Positions 1 to 8,215 of a DNA stretch of 27,191 bases are shown one piece after another; position 1 is the stretch's first letter, and every line of letters begins with the position of its first letter. The DNA lies in the NCBI GenBank assembly GCA_964408435.1, contig CAYOZL010000028.1:1-27191 (forward strand), read 5' to 3'. A program made the position numbers and the translations under genes. This stretch comes from CAYOZL01 sp964408435. Its GTDB lineage: Bacteria; Bdellovibrionota_C; UBA2361; SZUA-149; CAYOZL01. A model generated the notes under the pieces. It had not been told where the DNA came from. It searched no databases and saw only the letters and a list, made by a program, of their open reading frames with translations.

Positions 1-35
1 ATTTCATTACAAGATCAGACTGCTATTAAGGTTTC

Positions 36-260
36 TTAGGCGAAACTCAGGTTTAAAGTGTCTGTATTCTGACCTACCATTAACTCCACCCAAGCATTTC
101 GATCTTTGAGACTAACCATGATACCAGCATCACTACGAACGGCATTGAACCCGAGCAAAGAGACAAGCGAATTAAGAGGCTCAACTAGAAGCTCCCAATC
201 TATATCTCTATTTCTTGGTTTAGATGCAATTTGGTCACTGTTGCTTCCATATAAGTCTGA
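36..260 (-). pseudogene. Open frame overlapping the end of the small unknown gene, without its own start
   Basis: A 74-codon open frame lies between a TGA (263-261) and a TAA (38-36). It is in the -1 frame relative to the preceding gene and overlaps its last 20 codons. It has no ATG, GTG or TTG near its beginning; the only ATG is 27 codons from the end. The translated product looks protein-like: it carries IDWELLVEPLNSLVSLLGF and ends NTDTLNLSFA. It also has an I-D-W motif like the one near the start of the upstream gene (KIDWQNL). It could be the C-terminal part of that gene after a frameshift mutation, or a coupled gene using a rare start. It could equally be a chance frame. I saw no canonical slippery heptamer in the overlap. 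Confidence 0.3.
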
Positions 261-547
261 TCAAATCGATCGAGCACTTTGAACAGTTCAGCTAGTAGCT
301 GTGCTAATGTTTTTGGTGTCTTGCTAGGCTTTTGAAATTCACCATCAAGATGAATTTTTAACTCAGCATTTGTCTGTTCTACAATGATTTCTCTCAATGT
401 GGTTTGAGCAGTAGAAACTAGACGAATGATCATCGCGTCTTGAATTTCTTGCTTTTCGTTTTCCTCAAAGACTAAACCAATCTGAATCAATACTTTCTTG
501 ATTGCAACTGAGAGATTTTGCCAATCAATTTTCAATCCATCGTTCAT
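200..547 (-). CDS. Small protein of unknown function (115 aa)
   Basis: I do not recognise this protein. The frame stays open upstream to an ATG at 592, but that start lies inside the terminator hairpin. The ATG at 547 has a good ribosome site, GGAG with TAAGT before the ATG, so 547 is preferred. The product begins MNDGLKIDWQNL and is mostly predicted helical, acidic and soluble, with no membrane segment. It contains a Lys/Pro/Thr linker (QKPSKTPKT) at about residues 72-80. The gene sits downstream of gcvP but is separated from it by a strong terminator, so it probably has its own promoter or lives on readthrough. GC over 1-540 is about 38% by count, a little above the neighbouring genes. A second frame overlaps its 3' end, which may mean the gene is frameshifted. 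Confidence 0.55.
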   Translation of the reverse strand: MNDGLKIDWQNLSVAIKKVLIQIGLVFEENEKQEIQDAMIIRLVSTAQTTLREIIVEQTNAELKIHLDGEFQKPSKTPKTLAQLLAELFKVLDRFDQTYMEATVTKLHLNQEIEI

Positions 548-563
548 ACTTACTCCAAAATAA

Positions 564-601
564 AAAAAGGGATTCAAGCGTAAAAGCCTCAATCCCTTTT
601 T
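564..601 (-). terminator. Intrinsic terminator after gcvP (may act in both directions)
   Basis: An 11-bp perfect inverted repeat, AAAAAGGGATT (564-574) and AATCCCTTTTT (591-601), encloses a 16-nt loop. Read on the minus strand, the stem ends in a T-rich tract. It lies about 117 bp beyond the gcvP stop and just before the ribosome site of the small unknown gene, so it probably ends the folD-gcvTHP transcript. The plus strand also ends in a T run, so it could work in both directions. Confidence 0.8.
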
Positions 602-628
602 CTATAAAACAATCTTATTATCTGACTC

Positions 629-662
629 ACGATTCACTTAACTTAAGAGCTAAAGGAATCGT
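629..662. repeat. Short inverted repeat between gcvP and its terminator
   Basis: ACGATTC (629-635) and GAATCGT (656-662) are perfect 7-bp inverted copies around a 20-nt spacer that itself contains CTTAACTTAAG. It has no T tract of its own and sits in the 3' untranslated region of gcvP. It could be a 3' RNA hairpin protecting the transcript; no function is evident. Confidence 0.4.
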
Positions 663-718
663 TAAGATATATCTACAATTATATGAAATATTTAAAGAGC
701 TACTTGTTAAATTGTAAA

Positions 719-3571
719 CTAACTACAACTACAAAACAAATTTCTATCCCCATACGCATTATCTACTCTTGCTACAGCAGGCCAGAACTTCCTTTCTTTA
801 ACCCACGCAAGTGGATAAACAGCTTTACTACGAGAATACGGGAAAGCCCATTCATCACTAGCAATCATACTAACAGTGTGAGGAGCATTTTTTAAGACGT
901 TATTATCTTTATCTACTTTACCTTCTATAACTTCATCGATTTCTTTTCGAATTTGAATTAAAGCGTCACAAAATCTATCTAACTCAGCCTTATTTTCACT
1001 TTCAGTAGGCTCTACCATCATAGTTTCAATTACTGGAAAAGAAACTGTTGGAGCATGAAAACCGTAATCCATTAATCTTTTTGCGATATCTGCAACTATA
1101 ACTCCGCAACTACGCTTATAAGATCTAAAATCTAGAATACACTCATGTGCAACAAAGCCATCCTTCCCTTTGTAAAGAACATCAAAAACTCCTTCTAGTC
1201 TTTTTGCAATATAGTTAGCATTTAAGATTGCTACCTGTGTTGCTTTTTCAAGACCAGTTGCAGACATCATTTTAATATAAGCCCAAGGTATTGGTAGTAT
1301 TGATGCAGAGCCTAGTGGAGCAGAGCAAACAGGACCTACTACAGACTCTTTATAAAAATCACTTGGTAAGAAATCTGCTAAATGACTAGCTACTGCAATT
1401 GGCCCAACACCTGGACCTCCACCTCCATGAGGAATACAAAAAGTCTTATGCAAATTCATATGACAAACATCAATTCCAAAATTGCCAGGTTTTGTAAGTC
1501 CAACCTGGGCATTTAGATTTGCTCCGTCCATATAGACTTGTCCACCAGCTGAATGAATAGTTTCAGTGATTTCTAAAATAGCTTCTTCAAACACCCCGTG
1601 TGTTGAAGGATAAGTAATCATAATTGCAGCTAAGTTTTCTTTATGTTCTTCAGTCTTTGCTTTTAAGTCTTCTAAATCAATATTTCCTTCACTATCACAT
1701 TTAGTAACTACTACTTTCATACCAGCCATAGCAGCAGATGCTGGATTAGTTCCATGTGCAGATTGTGGGATTAAACATACATTCCTATTTTGTTCTCCAC
1801 GAGAATCTAGATAAGCTCTAATTGCCAATAAACCTGCGTATTCTCCTTGAGAACCTGCATTTGGTTGCAGGGAGACATCATCTAAACCAGTGATTTCTAC
1901 AAGCATTGCTTTTAGTTCATTTGCTAGCTCAACATAACCTTGCGCTTGGTCTAAAGGACAATATGGGTGTAAGCTAGAAAATCCCTCCCAACTTACAGGA
2001 AGCATTTCAGTTGTTGCATTTAATTTCATGGTACAAGAACCAAGTGGAATCATAGAGACTGCCAGGGATAAATCTTTTCCCTGAAGTCTGGTTATGTATC
2101 TAAGCAGTTCTGTTTCAGTATGATAAGAGTTAAAAACTTTTTGTTGTAAAAATTTCCCCTTACGAACAGTTTTATCTATCAGAGAATTAGAAATAGTTTT
2201 CTGGCTTTCACCAGTTTTTGCTATCTTAGAAAATATCTCAGCAATTTTATCTACGTCTTCATCAGTAGTTGATTCATCAATTGAAATAGAAATTGAGCTA
2301 TCTTGATTGTATCTAAAATTCATAGAATTTTTAACAGAGACATCTTTAATTGTATCAATTTGCTCTTTAGATAGACTTACAATACTAAGAGTATCAAAAA
2401 AAGTTTTATTAGTTATTTCTAAGCCTAGTTTGCTAATTTTATTATATAAGCAAATAGCTTTTCTATTTACTTCACTAGCAATTTTCTTTAAACCATCTGG
2501 ACCATGATATACAGCATACATTCCAGCCATAATTGCTAATAAGACTTGAGCAGTGCAGATATTACTAGTCGCTCTTTCTCTTCTAATATGTTGCTCTCTA
2601 GTTTGTAGAGCGAGTCTATAAGCTGGATTCCCTTCACTATCTTTTGACAAACCAACAATTCTTCCTGGAATTTCTCTTTTGTATTCCTCTCTACAAGAAA
2701 TAAATGCCGCATGAGGTCCACCAAAACCAAGGGGAACACCTAATCTTTGAGAATTACCGTAAACTATATCTGCACCCCAATTTCCTGGAGCTTCTAGTAA
2801 AGTTAAAGCAAGTAAATCTGTGCCTACTATTACTTTTGTTTTTGATAATTTTGCTTTTGATGCAAGAGCAGAATAATCCTCAATACTTCCATCAGTAGCA
2901 GGATACTGAAGAACTACTGCGAAATACTCCTTTGAAAAATCAATTTCATTTTCATTACCAAAATCAAGTTCTAAATCTAGAGGCTTAGCTCTAGTTTTAA
3001 TAACTTCAATTGTTGTTTTATGTAGCTTATTGGAGACAAAGACCTTCTCCCCTTTTTTACTAACCCTATAAGCTAGAGTAATAGCTTCCGCTGCTGCTGA
3101 ACCTTCATCTAGAAGTGAAGAATTTGCAATATCTAAACCACATAGATCTGAAACTAAAGTTTGAAAGTTAATTATCGCTTCTAGTCTGCCTTGTGAAATT
3201 TCTGCTTGGTAAGGGGTATACTGAGTATACCAACAAGGATTTTCTAAAATATTTCTCTTAATTACTGATGGCGTCAAGGTGTTATAAAAGCCTGAACCAA
3301 TATAAGATTTGAAAACTTTATTTTTTTTAGCAAATTTTTTTGCGTAACTAACTAATTCGTTTTCAGATAAAGGAGCATCTAGTTTCAATTCAGAACTATT
3401 TCGAATTTGTTTTGGAATAGTCTTACTTACTAGCTCTTCTAAATTTGAAAGACCGAGTGTTTTAAGCATCTGCCCAACTTCTTCTTGATTTGGTCCAATA
3501 TGTCTAGAACTAAAACTTGATATTTCCCCTTCCATTTTACTGTCTTTCCTACTTTCTACTACGTTAGACAC
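719..3571 (-). CDS. gcvP: Glycine dehydrogenase (decarboxylating), P-protein
   Basis: PLP enzyme of the glycine cleavage system: it decarboxylates glycine and passes the aminomethyl group to lipoyl-GcvH. The 950-aa chain is the full-length single-polypeptide type (fused P1+P2). Seen: the N-terminal RHIGPN motif at about residues 23-28; the PLP-lysine motif HMNLHKTF with Lys709, followed by a Gly-rich loop (HGGGGPGVGP); and a C-terminus YGDRNLFCSCS typical of the family. The start is GTG at 3571, with AAGG about 10 nt upstream; an ATG at codon 13 is an alternative and would still leave RHIGP near the start. It lies 15 bp after gcvH and is the last gene of folD-gcvT-gcvH-gcvP. No truncation or missing residue was noticed. 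Confidence 0.97.
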   Translation of the reverse strand: MSNVVESRKDSKMEGEISSFSSRHIGPNQEEVGQMLKTLGLSNLEELVSKTIPKQIRNSSELKLDAPLSENELVSYAKKFAKKNKVFKSYIGSGFYNTLTPSVIKRNILENPCWYTQYTPYQAEISQGRLEAIINFQTLVSDLCGLDIANSSLLDEGSAAAEAITLAYRVSKKGEKVFVSNKLHKTTIEVIKTRAKPLDLELDFGNENEIDFSKEYFAVVLQYPATDGSIEDYSALASKAKLSKTKVIVGTDLLALTLLEAPGNWGADIVYGNSQRLGVPLGFGGPHAAFISCREEYKREIPGRIVGLSKDSEGNPAYRLALQTREQHIRRERATSNICTAQVLLAIMAGMYAVYHGPDGLKKIASEVNRKAICLYNKISKLGLEITNKTFFDTLSIVSLSKEQIDTIKDVSVKNSMNFRYNQDSSISISIDESTTDEDVDKIAEIFSKIAKTGESQKTISNSLIDKTVRKGKFLQQKVFNSYHTETELLRYITRLQGKDLSLAVSMIPLGSCTMKLNATTEMLPVSWEGFSSLHPYCPLDQAQGYVELANELKAMLVEITGLDDVSLQPNAGSQGEYAGLLAIRAYLDSRGEQNRNVCLIPQSAHGTNPASAAMAGMKVVVTKCDSEGNIDLEDLKAKTEEHKENLAAIMITYPSTHGVFEEAILEITETIHSAGGQVYMDGANLNAQVGLTKPGNFGIDVCHMNLHKTFCIPHGGGGPGVGPIAVASHLADFLPSDFYKESVVGPVCSAPLGSASILPIPWAYIKMMSATGLEKATQVAILNANYIAKRLEGVFDVLYKGKDGFVAHECILDFRSYKRSCGVIVADIAKRLMDYGFHAPTVSFPVIETMMVEPTESENKAELDRFCDALIQIRKEIDEVIEGKVDKDNNVLKNAPHTVSMIASDEWAFPYSRSKAVYPLAWVKERKFWPAVARVDNAYGDRNLFCSCS

Positions 3572-3586
3572 AAATAATAGCCCTTT

Positions 3587-3973
3587 TTATTTTGATATTT
3601 CAGATAATAATTTTTCATATTCAGCAGGCTCTAAAAGCTCTGCTCCATCTAAGCTACTTGCTTCTACCTTTACAATCCATCCTTTTTTAAATGGGTCTGT
3701 ATTTAATAATTGAGGCTCATCTTGAAGTGCTTGGTTAGATTCTATTACTTTCGCATTAATAGGAGCATAAATATCACTTACTGCTTTTACAGATTCAATT
3801 GTTCCAAAAGAAGCACCAGAACTAAGCTCTGCTCCCGCATCAGGCAACTCTACAAAAACTATATCTCCTAATTCTTCTTGGGCATAACTTGTAATACCAA
3901 CTATATAGTGATCTCCATCTTGTTTTAGCCATTCATGATCTTTTGTATATTTTCTATCTGTTGGATTGCTCAT
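3587..3973 (-). CDS. gcvH: Glycine cleavage system H protein
   Basis: Lipoyl carrier that shuttles the aminomethyl intermediate between GcvP, GcvT and the lipoamide dehydrogenase. At 128 aa it has the usual length. The lipoylation motif IESVKAVSDIYAPI is present with the modified lysine at Lys63, and KYTKDHEWL at the N-terminus is typical. Its ATG directly follows the gcvT stop (TAAATG, zero gap), and its ribosome site AAGGAG lies inside the end of gcvT, so the two are probably translationally coupled. The lipoamide dehydrogenase (L-protein) and lipoylation enzymes are not in this window. Confidence 0.97.
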   Translation of the reverse strand: MSNPTDRKYTKDHEWLKQDGDHYIVGITSYAQEELGDIVFVELPDAGAELSSGASFGTIESVKAVSDIYAPINAKVIESNQALQDEPQLLNTDPFKKGWIVKVEASSLDGAELLEPAEYEKLLSEISK

Positions 3974-5056
3974 TTAGCTTTTGCTCCTTTTGTAAAATGG
4001 TAAATTCATACGACCTAATTTTAATTTTCTACTTCTTACTGTAGCTAGTAAATCTTCTTTAGTTGCACAATCAATCTTTAAGTAGCACAGTGCTATTGCC
4101 TTATTTAGAGTAGGAGTAAGAGTTCCACTAGTCACCCACCCTATCTCTTCCTCAGATTCATTACATATTTTAGCACCGTCTCTAACGATACCTTTATCTA
4201 GAACCTCAACTCCAATTAGTTTATATTCAGGCTTTGCACTACATGCTTTTTTGCCAATAAAATCTTCCTTGTCTAATTTAATAGACCAACTCATATTAGA
4301 ATTTATCGCATTAACATCATCTCTTAGCTCATGTCCATGTAAAGGTAGGCCGGCTTCTAGTCTTAATGTATCTCTTGCTCCTAAGCCAACAGGCAAAACG
4401 CCATCGTCTTTACCAGCTCTAACTAAGTCATTCCAAAGCTTGACTGCTTTTTCATTCGGACAAAAAATTTCTAGACCATCTTCACCAGTATAACCTGTTC
4501 TTGCGATTATTAGATCTGATAATTCGATAAAACCGAAATTAGCTATATTGTTTAAATCATTATTATCTAAAACTTTACCAACAAGACTGATAGCTAGTGG
4601 ACCTTGTATAGCAATTTGAGAATATTCACTTGATTTATTCTCAAGCAAGAGATCACTATCTTTATAACTTTCTTCTTGAATTTTTTTTAACCAATCGAAA
4701 TCTTTATCTGCATTAGAAGCATTTACACAAATTAGATATTTTTCTTTGTTAAATTTATAAACGATTATATCATCTACTACTCCACCTTCATGATTTAACA
4801 AAAGATTGTATTGAGCTTTACCTTTTTTTAGTTTTGTAATCTTATTTGAACAAACATAATCAAGAAATTTTTTTGAGTCAGGACCAGTTACAAATATTTC
4901 ACCCATATGGCTTACATCAAATAAGCCTGCTTTGTTTCTTACAGCATGGTGTTCTTCGATTTGTCCGCTGTACCTAACTGGCATTTGCCATCCACCGAAT
5001 TCAACAAACTTAGCTCCTAGTTCTTTATGGCTGTCGTATAAAAGTGTCTTTTTCAA
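3974..5056 (-). CDS. gcvT: Aminomethyltransferase, glycine cleavage T protein
   Basis: Transfers the one-carbon unit from aminomethyl-GcvH to tetrahydrofolate, giving 5,10-methylene-THF and ammonia. The 360-aa length fits the family. Seen: the N-terminal GGWQMPVRYSGQIEEHHAVR block, FDVSHMGEI, the signature GARDTLRLEAGLPLHGHEL around residues 225-245, and the C-terminal barrel-domain motif VTSGTLTPTLNKAIAL. The start appears to be TTG; the N-terminus aligns well with the family from this codon, and no upstream ATG is better. No strong Shine-Dalgarno is visible. It follows folD by 76 bp with no recognisable glycine riboswitch, and abuts gcvH. Confidence 0.96.
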   Translation of the reverse strand: MKKTLLYDSHKELGAKFVEFGGWQMPVRYSGQIEEHHAVRNKAGLFDVSHMGEIFVTGPDSKKFLDYVCSNKITKLKKGKAQYNLLLNHEGGVVDDIIVYKFNKEKYLICVNASNADKDFDWLKKIQEESYKDSDLLLENKSSEYSQIAIQGPLAISLVGKVLDNNDLNNIANFGFIELSDLIIARTGYTGEDGLEIFCPNEKAVKLWNDLVRAGKDDGVLPVGLGARDTLRLEAGLPLHGHELRDDVNAINSNMSWSIKLDKEDFIGKKACSAKPEYKLIGVEVLDKGIVRDGAKICNESEEEIGWVTSGTLTPTLNKAIALCYLKIDCATKEDLLATVRSRKLKLGRMNLPFYKRSKS

Positions 5057-5132
5057 AGGTATTTTTCTTTATAAGTTTCTCTAGTATTTAATGGTTTAAT
5101 TAATCGAAAAAATAGCATATCTCCCAAGAAAA

Positions 5133-5963
5133 CTATAGCCCCTGTAACTGACTTGCTTTAACTATATTTTTCATCAACATTGCAATTGTTAACGGCCCGA
5201 CACCTCCAGGCACAGGACTAATTGCTGCACAATTTTGACTAACAGACTCAAAATCCACATCTCCGCAAATACTACCACTCTCATAGTTTATTCCTACATC
5301 AATGACGATTGAATCGGACTTAACTTTTGAAATAAGATTTTTTTTACCCGTTGCAGAAACTACTATGTCAGAATTTAGCAAGTATTTATCTAAATTTTTA
5401 GTTTGACTATGACAAACACTAACAGTGCAACCTTGATTTTCTAAAAGTTGAGCAATAGGCTTCCCAACTAGATAAGACCTACCTACAACAAGTACATTTG
5501 ACCCTGAGAGTTCTTTTTCTAATTTTACACAAGCATTCTTAATCAGCTCCAACACTCCTAGAGCAGTGCATGGAATAATTCCATCTTCTTTGTTTGTTAA
5601 TGCAAAATAATTACTAGGGTGAAGACCGTCTATGTCTTTTAGTGGGTTAATTTTTTTAATCGCTTCTAAAGAGGACAAATGCTTTGGTAAAGGCAATTGC
5701 AATAAAATACCGTTTATCTCAGAATTCTGGGAAAGCTCTATTAACTCAGCTTCAAGATCTTTTTGACTTATATTAATATCTAGAGTTTTTAAGCTCGGGT
5801 TAAATCCCAAAGAGCTCGCTTTTTTAATTTTACTATTTAGATATTTAATAGAATTCTTATCCTCGCCAACGAGCATAAAGACTACATTAGGCTTGAAGTT
5901 TAGATTTATAGTAGAATAAATCTCTTTTGCAATTTGCTTCCCATCTAAAATAATAGCTGACAT
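5133..5963 (-). CDS. folD: Bifunctional methylene-THF dehydrogenase / methenyl-THF cyclohydrolase
   Basis: Interconverts 5,10-methylene-THF, 5,10-methenyl-THF and 10-formyl-THF using NADP, which links GcvT's product to purine and formyl-Met synthesis. At 276 aa it is slightly short for the family (about 280-290). Seen: the substrate-site Tyr41 and Lys45 (YLNSK), the ILLQLPLPKHL block, DIDGLHPSNY, the Rossmann motif VVGRSYLVGKPIA, and the C-terminal signature PVPGGVGPLTIAMLMKN. It begins at ATG 5963 with no clear Shine-Dalgarno. It heads the one-carbon operon (folD, gcvT, gcvH, gcvP), and its function matches theirs. A candidate promoter lies in the gap shared with ald. Confidence 0.96.
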   Translation of the reverse strand: MSAIILDGKQIAKEIYSTINLNFKPNVVFMLVGEDKNSIKYLNSKIKKASSLGFNPSLKTLDINISQKDLEAELIELSQNSEINGILLQLPLPKHLSSLEAIKKINPLKDIDGLHPSNYFALTNKEDGIIPCTALGVLELIKNACVKLEKELSGSNVLVVGRSYLVGKPIAQLLENQGCTVSVCHSQTKNLDKYLLNSDIVVSATGKKNLISKVKSDSIVIDVGINYESGSICGDVDFESVSQNCAAISPVPGGVGPLTIAMLMKNIVKASQLQGL

Positions 5964-5992
5964 AATATGTAATAAATATTAATAGTAATTCT

Positions 5993-6020
5993 ATTTTAAA
6001 TCATATTTAGCATATAGCAA
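5993..6020 (-). promoter_or_regulatory. Candidate sigma70-type promoter for folD-gcvTHP
   Basis: On the minus strand, TTGCTA (6020-6015) is followed after 16 nt by TAAAAT (5998-5993), a 5/6 match to the -10 consensus. The predicted start is near 5986, giving a leader of about 23 nt before the folD ATG. It lies in the 95-bp gap between the divergent folD and ald genes. In DNA this AT-rich, chance matches are common, so this is a moderate call. Confidence 0.4.
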
Positions 6021-6058
6021 CATCGCTAAATCAAGATAGAGACTTTTATTTTATAATT

Positions 6059-7120
6059 ATGATTATAGGCATACCAAAAGAATTAAAACCTGGAGAGGCA
6101 AGAGTTGGAATAACACCTGAAGCTTGCAATCAACTAACTTCAAATGGCCATCAAGTTCTTATACAAAAAGATGCTGGTACTTTAAGCGGCTACTCAAACA
6201 AAGATTTTTCAGATTCTGGAGCAGAGCTAATAGAGCAATTAGAACAAGTTTGGGCTAAATCAGATCTACTACTTAAGGTTAAAGAACCTGCACCAGAAGA
6301 AAGAGAATATTTTAGAGAAGATTTAACAGTCTTTAGTTTTCTACACCCTGCAAGTGATAAAGATTTAGTAAATAAGCTTGTTAAGGCAAAAACTACTGGA
6401 ATATCTTTTGATTTACTTCAAGATGAGAAAAATAATTTTCCAATACTTGCTCCTATGAGTGAGATTGCTGGGAGACTCTCTATTTTCTCTGCTGCAAATG
6501 CCCTACAACCTCAAAAAAAAGGTCTAGGTATACTACTAGGTAAAGATTGCAACGTGCTGGTGATCGGTGCAGGAGTCTCTGGAAATGCCGCAATTAATTC
6601 TGCTTTAGGTCTCAGGGCAAATGTTTGCGTACTAGATTTAAATCAAGCAAAGATTGATAGCTTAAATGCTCGAAAAGACTCTAATAATTTAAGAGCAAAA
6701 ATCTCTAATCGTGAAAATTTGTTAGAAGAACTAAAGATTGCAGATGTTGTAATTGGTGCAGTTTATGTCCCTGCAGACTTAGCTCCTAAAATTATTAAAA
6801 AACAAGACTTAGAATTAATGAAACAAGGCTCTGTAATAGTGGATATAAGCATTGACCAAGGTGGAATCTTAGAAACTAGTAAAACTACTTCTATTTCAAA
6901 TCCTACTTTTATTGAAAATGGAGTTGTTCACTACTGCGTTCCAAATATGCCAGCACTGGCCCCTAGAACTGCAACTATTAATTTAAATAGAGCAGTAATG
7001 CCTTGGTTAGAAACTCTACTTGAGACAAAAGATCCTACTAAAGAGAAATATCTATCAACTGGAATCGCAACTTATCAAGGCCAGATCCTTAACAAAGTTG
7101 TTGAAAAAGCATTAAGCTAA
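6059..7120 (+). CDS. ald: Alanine dehydrogenase
   Basis: NAD-dependent reversible oxidative deamination of L-alanine to pyruvate and ammonia. At 353 aa it is a little shorter than usual (about 370), the difference lying around residues 150-165, just before the Rossmann motif (VLVIGAGVSG). Active-site residues match the family numbering: Arg15 (EARVGIT), Lys75 (KVKEP) and His96 (FLHPA), plus the later DISIDQGG and PNMPALAPRT motifs. It starts at an ATG with no visible Shine-Dalgarno; TATAAT ends one base before the ATG but would be too close to act as its promoter. It diverges from folD and is followed 6 bp later by a glycosyltransferase, so it may lead a three-gene unit. The close relative, transhydrogenase subunit PntA, is less likely because there is no membrane part. 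Confidence 0.93.
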   Translation: MIIGIPKELKPGEARVGITPEACNQLTSNGHQVLIQKDAGTLSGYSNKDFSDSGAELIEQLEQVWAKSDLLLKVKEPAPEEREYFREDLTVFSFLHPASDKDLVNKLVKAKTTGISFDLLQDEKNNFPILAPMSEIAGRLSIFSAANALQPQKKGLGILLGKDCNVLVIGAGVSGNAAINSALGLRANVCVLDLNQAKIDSLNARKDSNNLRAKISNRENLLEELKIADVVIGAVYVPADLAPKIIKKQDLELMKQGSVIVDISIDQGGILETSKTTSISNPTFIENGVVHYCVPNMPALAPRTATINLNRAVMPWLETLLETKDPTKEKYLSTGIATYQGQILNKVVEKALS

Positions 7121-7126
7121 AAAAGC

Positions 7127-8206
7127 ATGAATAAATCCCTAACTCATATTCTATCAGGTGATTTATGGGGTGGTGCTGAGTCTCAAATGCTAATGCAGAT
7201 TACAGAACAGATAAATAGATCAGATCAAAACAATCTTAAAGAAGTTAAAGTCTTACTCTTTAATGAATTAGAAACTTTTAAAAGATATAAAAAAAATGGA
7301 ATTAATTGTGTAGTTTGTCCTGAAGATAAAGGAATACTCTCACTAATAAAATCATGTCTGAAAAATTACGATAAAGATTCTATTATCGTTACACACGGAT
7401 ATAAGGAATTATTCATTGGAGCAGTTTTAAAGTTCAGTAAGAAAGTTAAACTGATTGCAACGGTACATGGTTTAAATGAGCCAAGCACAAGTTTTTTTAA
7501 TAAATTAAAATCCAGTGTCTACGAATATACTAATTTTTTTCTTCTAAAATATTATGCAGATAAAGTTATATGCGTAAGTAATTCTATAAAAAAACATTTG
7601 AACATCAAACATTCTGAAGTTATTTGGAATTGCGTTGACTTCTCTAATGAGCAGGTAAGCGACGCTTTAAAGCTTAACAGCAATACTATCTTAATGGTTG
7701 GAAGACTAGTTCCTATTAAGCGTTTTGACTTAGCAATTAAAGCCGTAGCTAAGCTAAAAAAAGAAGATGTAAATATAAAATTACAAATTGCAGGTAGCGG
7801 CCCTTTAGAAAAAGAACTGCAAAGTTTAATTTCAACTCTCGAACTTAAGGATCAAGTAGAGTTGCTAGGCTTTAGAAATGACATAGCTAAGCTATTAAAA
7901 GAGTCTAGCATGTATTTAATTTGCTCAGACTTAGAGGGTATTCCTACTGCACTATTAGAAGCTTTAAGCCTTAGAACTCCCTCTATTGCTACTGCAGTAG
8001 GTGGGATTCCAGAAGTTATAGAAGCCTTACCAAAAGGCTCTTGTATCCTTACTGCAGCTAATGATGTAGAACTATTAGCCGATGCAATTAAAAAAAGGCT
8101 TAATAACTTAGAAGTTTCTATGGATGTTGCTAACACAGTTAAGGAGAAATTTAGTAAAAATAGAGCTGCAAAGGATTTCTTCAAAATGCTCTTAGAACTA
8201 AACTAA
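7127..8206 (+). CDS. Glycosyltransferase, family 4 type (GT-B fold)
   Basis: Transfers a sugar from an activated donor, most likely to a lipid-linked oligosaccharide or cell-surface glycan. At 359 aa it has the usual two-domain GT-B layout. Seen: an N-terminal Gly-rich acceptor-domain motif GDLWGGAESQM (residues 11-21); VGRLVPIKRFDLAI (191-204), typical of the start of the GT4 C-terminal domain; IAGSGPLEKEL; and the E-x7-E motif with Glu270 and Glu278 (EGIPTALLE). There is no membrane segment or signal peptide, so it is probably cytoplasmic or peripheral. It starts 6 bp after ald without a clear ribosome site, and a flippase follows 9 bp later, so the pair probably makes and exports a glycan. 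Donor and acceptor cannot be read from sequence. Confidence 0.9.
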   Translation: MNKSLTHILSGDLWGGAESQMLMQITEQINRSDQNNLKEVKVLLFNELETFKRYKKNGINCVVCPEDKGILSLIKSCLKNYDKDSIIVTHGYKELFIGAVLKFSKKVKLIATVHGLNEPSTSFFNKLKSSVYEYTNFFLLKYYADKVICVSNSIKKHLNIKHSEVIWNCVDFSNEQVSDALKLNSNTILMVGRLVPIKRFDLAIKAVAKLKKEDVNIKLQIAGSGPLEKELQSLISTLELKDQVELLGFRNDIAKLLKESSMYLICSDLEGIPTALLEALSLRTPSIATAVGGIPEVIEALPKGSCILTAANDVELLADAIKKRLNNLEVSMDVANTVKEKFSKNRAAKDFFKMLLELN

Positions 8207-8215
8207 GTCAAAAAT

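Noticed and set aside
200..263. Programmed -1 frameshift at the end of the small unknown gene
   Set aside because: No X-XXY-YYZ slippery heptamer occurs in the overlap in the correct frame.
5057..5132. Glycine riboswitch before gcvT
   Set aside because: The 76-bp gap is too short and shows none of the conserved riboswitch blocks.
6052..6057. TATAAT as the ald promoter
   Set aside because: It ends one base before the start codon, so transcription would begin inside the gene.
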